A DNA stretch of 64,000 nucleotides, taken from Capra hircus. Taxonomy: Eukaryota > Chordata > Mammalia > Artiodactyla > Bovidae. The notes beneath the pieces are model-generated. The model was not told the origin of the DNA. It made no database searches and saw nothing but the letters and a program-made list of their open reading frames with translations. Of the stretch, positions 22,590 through 34,783 are shown one piece after another. The first letter of the stretch is position 1; each line of letters starts with the position of its first letter. The position numbers were made by a program, and so were the translations under genes. The stretch spans positions 40,034,036 to 40,098,035 of the forward strand of contig NC_030820.1 in the NCBI RefSeq assembly GCF_001704415.2, in the 5' to 3' direction.

Positions 22590-23095
22590 ATAATGGCATC
22601 ATTATATATATATTCTGATTTCTTCACTTAACTGTATTTTATATCAGCTTACAAATCAGTACTTTTACGTATGTTCCTTGTCAGTACAAATATGTGCTTT
22701 AATGGCAGTGCGTGTAGATGTTCTCTTTCTAATTATTAATAGTTCGTGATAGTTTTACTGTATTTTATTTCATGGGTCTCATGTTAATAAGTGTCCTTTC
22801 TTCCGTTCCTCTTCTCTCTGTCCCTACCTTTCCCTTTTCACTTGTTTCTTACTGTTACAAACAGTGCTGCAGTGAGTACGTGCAGATCTGTGTGTACTGA
22901 TACAAATAATTCCTCAGGATGGATTTCTAGATGTAAAATTGGATGGAAGGATAAGTTTATTATACATTTTGGAAGAAGTTGCCAAATTACCCTCCCAAAA
23001 ACCTGTATCAGTTTACATGTCAGCCATGTGCGATGTAACCTTTTACCCTTTTGTCTCTCACCAACACTGGATGATTATTTAAAAGTGTGTTTTTA
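22590..23095 (-). mobile_element. Old L1 remnant, antisense
   Basis: Antisense L1 3' region: a cagtgctgcagtgagta block, then gttgccaaattaccctccc and a caacactggatgatt block. It is strongly diverged. Confidence 0.55.
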
Positions 23096-23348
23096 AATCA
23101 GTCTAGTTCAGTTTTACATACATAACTTAGTATTTCCTTAATAGTCTTCTATTTACTAAGTTACTATTGCTCATTTAAAAAACCAAAAGAAGGAAAGAAA
23201 ATTAACCAAGACATATATAAAGTGCAAAGGGAAAGTCCTTTGAAATAACATTCAGAAATAACCACTCTTAAATAAATATTCAAGCTAGAAACTTTAGCTT
23301 AGGGCTCTGATATATTCATATTTTCATTCTTATTAGTTTTCTATGAGA

Positions 23349-23520
23349 GGAATATGGCATAGTAAAAAGCAATCATGCTTTAGAATTAGACTTCAGTTGA
23401 TTCCTACTCTATTGAACTGTAAAATTTGATGGCAAATTTTACTAAAACTTTCTGAACTTAGTTTTCCCAGCTGTAAAAATGTGAAGGTTAGCTTAAATAG
23501 GTTTAAATAGTAGATGAAAT
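23349..23520 (+). mobile_element. MIR SINE remnant
   Basis: It follows the MIR order: a ttagaattagacttcagtt block, a ctgaacttagttttcccagc block, then ctgtaaaaatgtgaagg. An ancient mammalian SINE. Confidence 0.6.
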
Positions 23521-23897
23521 CACTGATTATAGCTGTTCCCTAGAATTTCTTTATTGCTTTAATTGCTTTATTTCTTGCTTCCTTTATTTTACTCTTACTC
23601 ACTGCTTTCTTTCTGAGAACAACAGAAAGACACATTTCCTAAAACAACATGTAGTATTGCAGAGGTTGGCAACCCACAGTATGTCAAAGGAGACAGAAGA
23701 GAAGTAACATTAGTATAATAACGGATATGGGCTTGTGGAGATATTTATGCCCTTAAGGGCTGAGTATTCTCACCATCTCCTGACGTATCTCCTTCAGTTC
23801 TTCTCTTGTCCCATGACATTCTATAGCCAAAATGTTGAATAACATTATCCCCCCTTTAGAGAAAGCATGACTCTTAAGGCATAAAGGAAGTACTTAA

Positions 23898-24736
23898 ATT
23901 TTTTTTTATTGAAGTATTATTCATTTACAATGTTATGTTTGTTTCAGAAGTTAAAGTAATTCAGTTATACATACATAGATACGTTTTTTCAGGTTCTTTT
24001 CCCTTATAGGCTATTATAAAATATTTATATAGTTTCCTGTGCTATAGAGTAGGTCCTTGTTGGTTATCTGTGTTATATATAGTAATGTATACATGTTAAT
24101 CCCAAACTCCTAATTTATCCCTCCCCACCTTTCCCCTTTGGTAACAAGTTTGTTTTCTAGGTCTGTGTGTCTATGTCTGTTCTGTATATAAATTCATTTG
24201 TATCTTTTTTTTTAAAAGATTCTGCATATAGATTATATAATATGGTATTTCTTGTTCTCTGGCTTCAGTTAGCATGATACCCTCTAGGTCCATCCATGTT
24301 GCTACAGTAGCATTATTTCATTCTTTTTTATGGATGAATAATGTTCCATGGTATAAATATACCATGTCTTCTTTATCCATTCATCTGTCGATGGACATTT
24401 AAGTTGCCTTCGGGTCTTGGCTGTTGTATATAGTGCTGCAGTGAACATGGGTTCACATACCTTTTCAAATTCTGGTTTTTCTGGATATATGCCTCGGAGT
24501 GGGATTGTAGGATCATATGGTAGCTCTATTTTTAGTTTTTTCAGGAATGTCCATACTGTTCCCCATAGTAGCTGTACCAATTTACATTCCCCCCAACAGT
24601 GTAGGAAGGTTCCTTTCTCTCCACACCCTCTCCAATGGTTTATTATTTTGTAGAGATTCTGGTACTGTCCATTCTGACTGGTGTGAGGTGATACCTCATT
24701 GTAGTTTTGATTTGCATTTCTCCAATATTAATTGTT
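23898..24736 (-). mobile_element. L1 3'UTR and ORF2 end, antisense (part 1)
   Basis: Antisense L1: poly-T start, 3'UTR-like sequence, then the ORF2 C terminus. The conceptual minus-strand peptide at 24302-24580 includes ELPYDPTIPLRGIYPE and YTMEHYSSIKKNEIM, typical of the L1 ORF2 protein end. The copy continues after the SINE pair (25038-25610) and after BovB (26251-27475). Confidence 0.92.
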
Positions 24737-25037
24737 GGGGCTTCCGTGGTAGCTCAGTTGGTAAAGAATCCACCTGCAATGCAGGAAATCTCAGTTCAGT
24801 TCCTAGGTTGGGAAGCTCTGCTGGAGAAGGGATAGGTTAACCACTCCAGTATTCTTGGCCTTCTCTGGTGACTCAGCTGGTAAAGAATCTGCCTGCAATG
24901 CAGGAGACCTGGGTTCCATCCCTGGTTTGGAAAGATCCCCTGAAGAAGGAAACAGCTACCCACTCCAGTATTCTGGCCTGGAGGTTCCATGGACTATATA
25001 GTCCATGGGGTTGCAAGAGTCGGACACAACTGTGTGA
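24737..25037 (+). mobile_element. Two tandem Bov-tA SINE units
   Basis: Two tRNA-Glu-derived heads in tandem: the first at 24737-24856 (ggggcttccgtggtagctca), the second at 24857-25037 (ttctctggtgactcagctgg) with a full body ending gagtcggacacaactg. The L1 sequence resumes on the far side. Confidence 0.9.
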
Positions 25038-25610
25038 ATAATTACTGATGTTGAGCATGTTTCCATGTGCCTTTTGACTATCTGTATGTCTTACCTGGAA
25101 AAAGATTTAGGTCATCTACTCATTTTTGATTGGGATTTTTGTCTTTTTGATTTTGAGCTATATGAGCTGTTGGTATATTTTGGAGATTAACCCTTTGTCA
25201 GTTGCATCATTTGCAAGTGTTTTCTCCCATTCTGTATGTTCCCTTTTTATTTTATGTGCAAAACCTTTTAATTAGGTCCCATTTGTTTATTTTTGTTTTT
25301 ATTTTATTACTTTAACAGATGGTTTCACAAAGATATTGCTACTCTTTATATCAAAGAGTGTTCTGCCTATATTTTCCTCTAGAAGTTGTATAGTATCTGG
25401 TCTTATGTATAGGTCTTCAATCCATTTTGGGTTTATTCTTGTGTGTGGTGTGCGGAAGTGTTCTAATTTCATTCTTTTACATGTAGCTAATCAGTTTGCC
25501 AAGCACCACTTTTTGAAGAAACTATCTTTTCTCCATTATATATTCTTGCCTCCTCTGTTGTAGAGGAATTGAACATAAGTGTGTGGGTTTACTTATGGGT
25601 TCTCTATTCT
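25038..25610 (-). mobile_element. L1 ORF2 region, antisense (part 2)
   Basis: A continuation of the interrupted L1: a gatgttgagcatgtttccat block through to gggttctctattct, where BovB interrupts. Confidence 0.88.
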
Positions 25611-26250
25611 GGTCGCATCCCTTCATGGCAAATAGATGGGGAAACAGTGAGAGACTTTATTTTGGGGGGCTTCAGAATCATTGTAAATGATGACTGCAAT
25701 CATGAAATTAAAAGACACTTGTTCCTTGGAAGAAAAGTTACGAAAAACCTAGATAGCATATTAAAGAGCAGAGACATCACTTTGCCAACAAAGGTCCGTC
25801 TAGTCAAGCTATGGTTTTTCCAGGAGTCATGTATGGATGTGAGAGTTGGACTATAAAGAAAGCTGAGCGCCAAAGAATTGATGCTTTTGAACTGTGGTGT
25901 TGGAGAAGACTCTTGAGAATCCCTTGGACTGCAAGGAGATCCAACCAGAGCATTCTGAAGGAGATCAGTCCTGAATATTCATTGGAAAGACTGATACTGA
26001 AGCTGAAACTCCAATGCTTTGGCCACCTGATGCAAAGAACTGACTCATCTGAAAAGGCCCTGAAGCTGGGAAAGATTGAAGGCGGGAGGAGAATGGGACG
26101 ACTGAGGATGAGATGGTGGGATGGCATCACCGACTTGACGGACATGAGTTTGGGTAAACTCCAGCAGTTGGTGATGGACAGGGAGGCCTGGCATGCTGCA
26201 GTCCACGGGGTCTCAGAGTCGGACACAACTGAGCGACTGAACTGAACTAA
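25611..26250 (+). mobile_element. BovB LINE 3' part nested in L1
   Basis: Sense BovB from the TTCATGGCAAATAGATGGGG block to the 3' tail gagcgactgaactgaact. The peptide at 25811-26245 is the C-terminal RT region (FELWCWRRLLRIPWTARRSN, then GRLRMRWWDGITDLTDMSL), open for 144 codons but preceded by a frame break from 25569-25856. The antisense L1 continues directly on both sides. Confidence 0.95.
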
Positions 26251-27475
26251 TTTTGTTCTATTGATCTTTGTGTTCATAATCTTTTTAATGTATTGTTGGA
26301 TTCAGTTTGTTAACATTTTGTTGAGGATTTTTGCACTTGTACTTATCAGTGATATTGGCCTGTCATTTTTTTATGTGTGCAGTATCTTTGTCTGGTTTTG
26401 GTGTCAAGGTGACATGGGGTTAGTAAAGAAGCATTCTTTCCCCTGAAATTTTTGGGATTAGTTTGAGAAGGATAGGTGCTTACTTTCTCCTTCTTCCTGG
26501 TTCAGTCCTGGAGAATTGTACATTTGTAGGAATTTGTCCACGTCTTTTAGGTTGTCCATTCTGTTGGCATATTCCTGTCCTTTAGCAATATCTGATGATT
26601 TGTTGTATTTATGTGCTGTCAGTTGTAACTTCTTTTACATTTCTCAGCTTATTGATTTGAGCCCTCTCTTTTTCCTTCTTGATATATCTGGCTAAAGATT
26701 TATCAAGTTTGTTTTATCTTTTCAAAGACCCAGCTTAATTTTGCTGATCTTTTCTATTATTTTTTAGTCTCTGCTTCATTTTTTTCTGCTTTAATTTTCA
26801 TGAGTTCTTTCCTCCTGTTAACTTTGGGTTTTGTTGGTTGTTTTTCTAGTTTCTTTAGGTGTACAGTTAGATTGTTTGTTTGAGATTTTTCTTATTTCCT
26901 GAAGTAGACTTGTGTCACTAAGTTAATCTCTTAGAACTTCTTTTGGTGTGTACCATAGATTTTGGGATCATTGTGTTTTCATTTATTTCAGATTTTTAAA
27001 AATTTCCTCTTTGATTTATTCAGTGATACATTGGTTGTTTAGTAGCCTATTGTTTAACCTCCACATATTTGTGTTTTTTACATTTTTTTTCTTGTACCTG
27101 ATTTCTTGTCTCATAGTGTTGTGGTCGAACATGTGATCTATCCTAGAGAATGTTCCATGTACACTTGAAAACAATTTGTATTCTGCTGCATTTAGATGGA
27201 ATTTTCTATATATATCTTTTAAGTCCATACAGTCTAATATGTCATTAAGGCTAGTATTTCCTTATTGATTTCCATTTGAATGATCTGTCCATTGATGTAA
27301 ATGAAGTGTTAAAGTCCTATACTAATTTTCTGCTACTGTCAATTTTTCCCTTTATATCTGTTAATATTTGCTTTATGTGTTTATGTGCTCCTATGTTGGG
27401 TGCATATATATTTACAATTGTTATATCTTCTTCTTAGTCTGTTTTGTGTGATACAAGTGTTGCTGCCCTGGCCTT
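26251..27475 (-). mobile_element. L1 ORF2 region, antisense (part 3)
   Basis: A continuation of the same L1, from the ttgttctattgatctttg block to about the poly-T at 27475. It includes the gatttattcagtgatacattgg area. Many stops. Confidence 0.85.
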
Positions 27476-29090
27476 TTTTTTTTTTTTTTCTATTTCTATT
27501 TTAATGATAATCTGGTTAGGAGTTGTGCTGTGTTTAATGTTTTCTGCAGTTGTAGGACATATTTCTCCAATGTCCTTACTTTTTGTCCCTCATGTTGTTT
27601 TAGGGCCTTATTAAGGACTTTCTTAAACAGAGCCTGTGTCTCAAAGCTCTTTCAACTGCAATCCCACTGTTATTATACCATAATAGTTATGATGTGGTGG
27701 TCAGTCATGGCGGGGGGAAGTGTTCTATAATCTTATGATTAAATCTCAGTCTTTCAGTGGGGCTGTGTCCCTGGATGTGACTTTCACAAGTGTGTTTTAG
27801 TTCTCCCCTGCCTGTAGAGAGGCGAAAAAGCTAGAGAGGGCTGGGACTGGAGAAGGGCCCTTCCCCCAGGTCAGAGGTCTCCAGTTAAGGTCTTGCCCTT
27901 GGAGAATGAGCATTTGTAGGGCAACGCTCTTGGTGCATTTCACAATGGCTGCTTTTCCCCTCCCCCTACCACCCTGGGGGATCTTTCTTGGCTTTTTATC
28001 ATCAGAACCTGGGGTTCTTGGAGGTAAAACCCACAGAAGTGTGGACCCATCTAAGGCTGAGCACCCCACGAGATTCTTACTCATATGTTATTCTACCCTC
28101 AGCCTCCAGCGATTCATCACATTTGCCATTTGTATGCCCCTACCAGCTTATGGCTCTTGCACTTGTAGTCCAGTTAGACGGATCTCAGCTGTGACTCCCA
28201 GGGCTCTCTCATCTTGCCAGATTTCAAGGTAGCAGATAGCCTTGCATCCTCAGTTCTCTAATGGGTCTAAGAAAAGCCACTGATATTTCAGTTTGTTCAG
28301 ATTTTGCTTGTTATAAAGAAGAGAATGATGACTTGTAAGCTCTTTACTTTTAGAGGTGAAATATGCTGAGCACTTTGTTCTGAAAATTACCGGCTTACAT
28401 TAAAAAAGCTTAATATAAAATTAAAGCTGTCTTAAAATACTTAGAGAGTTATAAAAGGGAGATTGGATTTGTTATCAGTAGCATCAAAAGATCTATTTGG
28501 TTAATATGATATTGCTAATCAACTATACTTCAATTTTAAAAATTTTAAGATCTATTGGTGGAAATTTTATGTGTGTACGCAGATCTTATTCAACATAAGA
28601 AAAATTTGGGAAAACTAGGTGGCAGTTTACTAATTTTAAAATCCATTCCTAATTGTGAATTGATTTGGGGATGCCACTAAATTTTTTCTGTTCCCCCAGG
28701 TGAGTAGGTAAAAGCGGAAGTTAAATGACAACTCTTCAGGTGCTGATGATAAAAGATAAACTATCTTGGATGAGAAGGGGCGCTATGTAACTTCCAATGG
28801 GGAGATTCTTTGTTTCTCAGACACTGTGTCCTTTAAAAGGGGAGAAGTCCACTTCTCTTCCAAAGTTTTGTCTAACTAGAGTTTCAATCCATTTGCAAAC
28901 CTTTAATGGTGATGGCACAGAGGATGCTGATGTTCAGTGCCCTAAACCCCATTCCAGCTTTGCTGCTAAGGGTTAGGCATGGAACCCAGCAGTGCTGGGC
29001 TGTGGTGACATTGCTCGTGTTGCCTGTGAGGCAGAGGACAGAGAAAGTGCACTGTGCACAAGCTCTTATGAAGTGACTTTCCCCTTTTGC
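27476..29090. other. Unassigned; GC-richer block 27700-28250
   Basis: After the L1, the block at about 27700-28250 is GC-richer than its surroundings and has the feel of an old interspersed repeat I cannot name. Open frames at 27797-28084 (-) and 27906-28232 (+) match nothing I know. The part at 28250-29090 is unique. Confidence 0.4.
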
Positions 29091-29366
29091 AGGAGGTCAG
29101 TGGCACCCCACTCCAGTGTTCTTGCCTGGAACATCCCATGGATGGAGGAGCCTGGTGGGCTGCAGTCCATGGCGTGGGGAAGAGTCAGACATGACTGAGC
29201 AACTTTGCTTTCACTTTTCACTTTCATGCATTGGAGAAGGAAATGGCAACCCACTCCAGTGTTCTTGCCTGGAGAATCCCAGGGACAGAGGAGCCTGGTG
29301 GGCTGCTATCTATGGGGTCGCACAGAGTGGAACACGACTGAAGTGACTTAGCAGCAGCAGCAGCAT
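29091..29366 (+). mobile_element. Bov-A2 SINE
   Basis: Two Bov-A monomers in sense orientation: ggaggtcagtggcacccc, the ttcacttttcactttcatgc linker, then the second monomer and an AGCAGCAGCAGC tail. Confidence 0.93.
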
Positions 29367-29914
29367 GTGCATGGAAGAGATAAGCTCAGGATGTCTTAAA
29401 GGTGATCTCCATTGCTAAACTGCTAAACTCCATTGTAAACTGCTGTGTGTAGCAAGCTTGCTGAAAATACAAAGCTTATGTGCAATATAGCTATTTTGTA
29501 TTGCCTTTGTACTAAAAGCAGTATTGTTAATGAAAAGGAAAGAAAGACCTTGGTTGGTTGTTTTACTACTTACTGTTTTATTTTAAAGAAACAATCATGT
29601 TCCCAAATATTAAAAAAATAAAGCAAATCTTTTAAATGTTGTTTTCAAGGGCTGAGAAAAATCATTTTGAAATAATGATGTTTCTGAATTTTGTATAGTT
29701 TATATACAGTTATGTTTTTTTTTCCTTTAATCAACCCCAGATATGTTCGTAAACATATTTATATGTTTCAGGAACCACTTAAGCTGACTTCAGTATATTT
29801 CCTGAAGAGTTGAGCCCAGAAAATTTAGGGCTTTGTGCAAGTCACTTTTGATAGTTAGTGGCAGAGTTGATAGATTTTACTTAAATTGATCCTCTCTTAG
29901 CAGTCATAATTATA

Positions 29915-30018
29915 AAAAAATTTTAATTAAGGCATAATTAAGATACCTTAAAATTCACCCTTTTTAGTGTTCAATTCTGTGAGGTTTGACAAATGCATGT
30001 AGTCATGTAGTCACGTTG
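29915..30018 (-). mobile_element. L1 3'UTR remnant, antisense, split by Bov-A2
   Basis: The aaaattcacccttttt and gaggtttgacaaatgcatgt blocks are antisense L1 3' sequence. The match resumes after the SINE at 30290-30345 (atcaccactacaataaaaat, then atttccatta). Confidence 0.65.
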
Positions 30019-30296
30019 GAGCAGGCAATGGCACCCCACTCCAGTACTCTTGCCTGGAAAATCCCATGGGTGGAGGAGCCTGGTAAGGCTGTAGTCCATG
30101 GGGTGGCTAAGAGTCGGACACGACTGAGCGACTTTACTTTCACTTTCTACTTTCATGCATTGGAGAAGGAAATGGCAACCCACTCCAGTGTTCTTGCCTA
30201 GAGAATCCCAGGGACGGGGGAGCCTAGTGGGCTGCTATCTATGGGGTCGCACAGAGTCAGACACGACTAAAGTGACTTAGCAGCAGCAGCACGTAG
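30019..30296 (+). mobile_element. Bov-A2 SINE
   Basis: A two-monomer Bov-A2 with AGCAGCAGC tail. A short gtagtcac repeat flanks it on both sides and is a likely target-site duplication. Confidence 0.93.
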
Positions 30297-30445
30297 TCAC
30301 ATAATCACCACTACAATAAAAATATTGAATATTTCCATTAACCAAAAAAAGATCAGCTGTGGCCTTATAAAGATTTAGATTTTACTTTTAGGTCTATGAT
30401 ACTCTTGTGAGAATATGAGGAAGTATGGCTCTAATTACTTATTTC

Positions 30446-30518
30446 CTTCTTCCTTCCCCTTCTTCCCCTCTCTCTCCTTCCTCCCTCCCTCCCTCCTTTC
30501 TCTGTTCCTTTCTTTCAC
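30446..30518. repeat. Polypyrimidine tract
   Basis: CT-rich low-complexity sequence, including several ctccctccctcc-like units. Confidence 0.9.
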
Positions 30519-32195
30519 AAGTGGATATTCAGTTATTTGAAGACCATCTGTTGAATGGCCTTTCTGTTTTTGTTGAAAATTAATTCACCACATATGTGTA
30601 TATCTAAAATTTCTGAGCTCTCACTTCTGTTTTATTGATAATTCTCAAAGTTTTTAAATTCATTAATGTGGTTAAGATATGTCTTTGGTTCCATAATTAC
30701 TTTCTAGTTTATAGAAAATCTGTTTCAATATTAAAAGTATTCAAGAGTAAAACATTACAAAGAGGGTAGAACTATTTCTTTCTTTGAACTCCAGTCTCTG
30801 TTTTTGTCTCACTCCGTCTTTCTGGCCTGAGTTTGAACTGCAGCACTTGCATCAAGATGTGAGGGCCCCAGCTTCTCCCCTGCCTACGTTCAAAGCAAGA
30901 CTTCTTTGGTTTCTTGACAAGAGCTGTATTTCATCAGGTATTTTGTTTCTGAAGTACTCTCTCTCCAAGTCCATATTTAGCTTTAGGTAGATTTTATCTC
31001 TGTTGTTGGGGGTATAGAAGCAAAGGATAGAGCACCAGCCACTCAAAGCCGTGCTCCATACACCTCCTGGGTCTTGGGGCTAAGTTCGTCCTCACTCCTG
31101 GGACCCCATGTGTATTGAAGAGAGGAATGAGAGGGGAAGGGCTTTCCTCAATGGCTCTTGTTCTATAACTGCCATTGAGTGGTCTTTCTATAGCTTTGCA
31201 AACATGCCCCTCTGCTTTGACACTGGACGAGCAAGGTCACTCACAGACTGTAGGGGCCTTCCACATGGCTCCATGCCCATGGCTGAGCACCAGGTTCCAG
31301 AGTGTTGTAGCTAGGCTGGCAGATAATGACATTCACTGCCCCTTCAGTGAGTGGTACTCGGTTGCCTCCACTAAACTGTGCTGTTTCCTGCTTGCCAAAG
31401 CCTGTCTCATTTCTTCCAGTCGGCAGCTCACAGAGCGAGCCTCCGAAGGGACTCTGCCCCAACATGTCCCTAGAAGCAAGCCATTGCCCTTTTCTCAACA
31501 TCATTTCCCCCTTCCCTGATAAAGTAGGTAGTCTTCCTCACCATCCCCTCTGCCCACTGATTAAGCCAGCCTCAGGCAGTTCACGGCACTCCTTAGCACT
31601 TTGCAGCACCCCCAGCTCCTTAGCACTTTGCAGCCCCATACCCCCCAGAGCTACAACAGACCCATTCATCTCCCTTTTCTTGAGGGCAGCATAGCCAGGA
31701 ATAACTAGCTGGGTGGTGGTCAGTGAAAATGCAGCTAAGCCTCCTGACTCAGCTGCCCACCCTTCCCATGCTCCTGGTTCCTTGTTTGCTGGGCCACTGT
31801 TGCTGGGTGGCACCTTCCTCTGCCCTAATGGCTCAAGACTTGGAGCAGCAGTCTTCAGGGCTGGAGGTGAAGCAACTGATTTTTATCTGCAGCCTTCATC
31901 ACTCCATTTCGCTTTTCAAACTTCAGTCTTCCAGGAAGGCCCCTGTGTGAAAATGATCCCAGGGCCTCAGTCACTCCGTCTCTTGTCCTTTCCGGGACAT
32001 GACCCCCAGAGTCAGCCATTTTAAAATGTTGTGTGTAGTCTTCTAGATTATGTTACGCATTTAAAAGAAAAGCAAACATACATGGGGTAATAGATACCTT
32101 ACAGACTATAGTCTTCTTTATTCACCCCTATGTGTATGGCATTTTTCATCTTGTAGGCTGCATGGAATGCCAGTCTATAATTACAGCATGGTTTG
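30519..32195. other. Unassigned, moderately GC-rich, no gene
   Basis: Several overlapping open frames of 65-120 codons occur at 31108-32024 on both strands. None shows a motif, splice context or composition that supports a gene. It could be old repeat sequence. Confidence 0.4.
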
Positions 32196-32964
32196 CTTCT
32201 CCAGAGCCTCAGTGACCGATGCTCACATTGCCCCAATTTTCAGATATTGTGAACAACACTCCCTTGAACATCCTTCTATGTACACATCAGTGCTCCTGGA
32301 TGATGACTGACTTAGGGTATATCCTTAGAGGTGGACCAAATAACATTTATATGTTGATACACACCACCCTTTAGAAACAGCACCATTGGCGCTCTCCCCA
32401 GCAGTACATAAGGGTCACTGTTCCCAGTATTGAGCTTCATCATTCTTTTTCATCTGTCTCAGACCGTTCCTATACTAGGGCAAACAGAGTATTATTTCAG
32501 TTTGCATGTCTTTGCTTATTAATGGGGTTGGTTATCATTTCTTATATGTAATAGTCAGTTGCCTGTTCATATCTTTTTTTTATCCCAGAGAAGGAAATGG
32601 CAATCTACTCCAGTATTCTTGCCTGGGAAATCCCATGGATGGGGAGCCAGGGTCACAAAGAGTCGGTCACGACTAAGCAACTAAACAACAACAGGTTTTT
32701 TTTTTTACTATAGTGTTCATCTTTTTTGTTTTGATTTGTAAGAGTTCTTTATATGGTAAAGGCATTAACTCTTTGTCTTGTGTGTATATGGCGTATATTG
32801 CAGGTATTTCCCCCAGTTTGTTTGTCTTTTAGTTTTGATTCTAGTGTCTTTTGCTAAATGGACTTTAAATTTGTATACAGCCAACTGTGTCAGTATTTTC
32901 TTTTGTGGCTTCTCGTTTTTCACTCATTTCCTATGCATAGATTATAAAATATGTAATTGTATTT
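32196..32964 (-). mobile_element. Old L1 remnant, antisense, split by a SINE
   Basis: Antisense L1-like sequence: gttggttatcatttcttata, then gttctttatatggtaaaggc and a tttgtggcttctcg block. It is interrupted at 32587-32694. Confidence 0.6.
32587..32694 (+). mobile_element. Bov-tA SINE body fragment
   Basis: agagaaggaaatggcaatct through agtcggtcacgactaagc. The tRNA head is missing and the ATGGACAGAGGAGCC area has a short deletion. Confidence 0.88.
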
Positions 32965-32976
32965 ATTGCCATTAAT

Positions 32977-33203
32977 GGTGCTTCCCAGGTGGTGCTAGTG
33001 GCAAAAAACTTCCCTGTCAATGCAGGAGACTTAGGGGATTCAGATTTGATCCCTGGGTCAGAAGATCTCCTGGAGAAGGGCACAACAACCCACTTCAGTA
33101 TTTTTGCCAGGAGAATCCCATGGACAGAGGAGCCTGGCGGGCTATCGTCCATAGGGTTGAAAAGAGTCAGACATGACTGAAGTGACTTAGCATTCATGCA
33201 TGC
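32977..33203 (+). mobile_element. Bov-tA SINE with target-site duplication
   Basis: A full head (gtgcttcccaggtggtgcta) and body. Flanking 12-bp repeats attgccattaat (32965-32976) and attgccactaat (33204-33215) differ at one base, so it is an older insertion. Confidence 0.93.
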
Positions 33204-33621
33204 ATTGCCACTAATAATTTTTAAAAATCTTTTAAGCATGGAGAAGCTGTTTTATTAAAGGAAAGAATATTGTAGCATGATTTCCAAGGCTGAATGGAGG
33301 AGGGGAGTGTAAAGTCACTTCTTTACAGGTCTGGTGAAACAGACTCTCATGAGCTCCAGAGAAGTTGAGTAGAACCAAGAGCCCAGTTTGATGCCATTGA
33401 TTGTGTCTACAAAGTTAATACAAGCGTCCCAAATGCTTCATAAGTAAATGAAAGGTAGAACCTATGATTCTTTTGTTAATAAGTTGAACTAATGTTTTGT
33501 TTCCAGCCTTGACCAAATATGTACTAACTTTATAATTTTAGACCACTAACCAGTTGGCCTAGAATTTTCTGTATAATGGGAAAGAAACCTGGCTAAGCAA
33601 TGTGTTATTAATTACTGTTGC
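33204..33621. other. Intergenic, unique
   Basis: No gene or recognised repeat. Confidence 0.5.
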
Positions 33622-33812
33622 AACCAACCATTTCATCCTCTATTGTCCCCTTCTCACCCTGTCAGATGAGATGGTTGGATGGTATCACCAACTCAATGGA
33701 CATGAGTTTGAGCAAACTCCAGGAGATGGTGAAGGACAGGGAAGCCTGGCATGCTGTAGTCCATGGGTTTGCAAAGAGTCGGATATGACTCAGCAACTGA
33801 ACAACACCATTA
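33622..33812 (+). mobile_element. BovB 3' end with inverted 5' piece
   Basis: Positions 33662-33812 are sense BovB 3' end (cagatgagatggttggatgg to the gactcagcaactgaacaac area). Positions 33622-33658 are the same BovB region in reverse orientation, immediately abutting. See findings. Confidence 0.8.
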
Positions 33813-34103
33813 CAGCCACTCTGAGAAACAGAATGGACACTCTCTCAAAATTTGTCTCAGTTGTTAAGACTGTTGGTGGCACACACACATGAAGAGGGTA
33901 TGAAAAGTTTAATTATGTCCTTAATTAGGAGGTCTCTAGGGAGAGCAAGGCCAGGTAGTCAAGGAGGTCCAGAATGGCTCCAGAGTGTAAAGAAAGGAGA
34001 TACATGTTTATCATGACTGGGGTGGGGCTGGGAAGAGGGTTCCCACATGTGGGCAGGGCCTTGCCTGATTCAAGTCTTTCTCTGGTGTCAACAGAGGGAG
34101 GTG
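33813..34103. other. Short unique interval
   Basis: No gene or repeat recognised. Confidence 0.45.
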
Positions 34104-34662
34104 GTTGTTGTTCATTCCCTACTCTTTGTGCCCCCATAGACTGCAGCATGCCAGGCTTCCCTGTCTTTCACTATCTCCTGGAGTTTGCTCAAATTCGTGT
34201 CCTTTGAGTCAGTGATGCCATCCAACCATCTCATCCACTGTCATCCCCTTCTCCTCCTGCCTTCAATCTTTCCCAGCATCAGGGTCTTTTCTGGTGAGTC
34301 AACTCTTCTCATCAGGTGGCCAAAGTATTGGAGCTTCAGCATCAGTCCTTCCAATGAATATTCAGGTCTATTTCCTTTAGGATGGACTGGTTGGATCTCC
34401 TTGCAGTCCAAGGGACTCTCAAGAGTTTTTTCCAGTACCGCAATTCGAAGTCAACGATTCTTTGGTGCTCAGCTTTTTTTATTGTCCAGCTCTCACATCT
34501 ATACATGACTACTGGAAAAACCGTAACTTTGACTATACGGACCTTTGTAAGCATAGTAATGTCTCTACTTTTTAATATGCTGTTTAGGTTTGTCATTGCT
34601 TTTCTTCCAGGGATCAAGCATCTTTTAATTTCATGGCTGCAATCACTGTCTGGAGTGATTTA
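34104..34662 (-). mobile_element. BovB LINE 3' part, antisense
   Basis: It begins ttgttgttcattccctactc (3' tail complement) and extends into the C-terminal RT region. The minus-strand peptide at 34342-34617 includes YRCESWTIKKAEHQRIVDFE and KLLRVPWTARRSNQSILKEI. Truncated at 5'. Confidence 0.93.
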
Positions 34663-34691
34663 AGCCTCAGCAGAGGGAGGGGAGTGGCTTA

Positions 34692-34783
34692 AAAGTGACC
34701 CCATGGACTGAAGCCTACCAGGCTCCTCCATCCACGGGATCCTCCAGGCAAGAGTACTGGAGTGGGGTGCCATTGCCTTCTCC
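34692..34783 (-). mobile_element. Bov-A SINE fragment
   Basis: An antisense monomer fragment from gaccccatggactg to gtgccattgccttctcct. It sits 30 bases from the BovB fragment. Confidence 0.85.

Noticed and set aside
30784..32024. Overlapping 65-120 codon frames suggesting an exon cluster
   Set aside because: They occur on both strands and in several frames, with no recognisable domain. More likely old repeat or chance.
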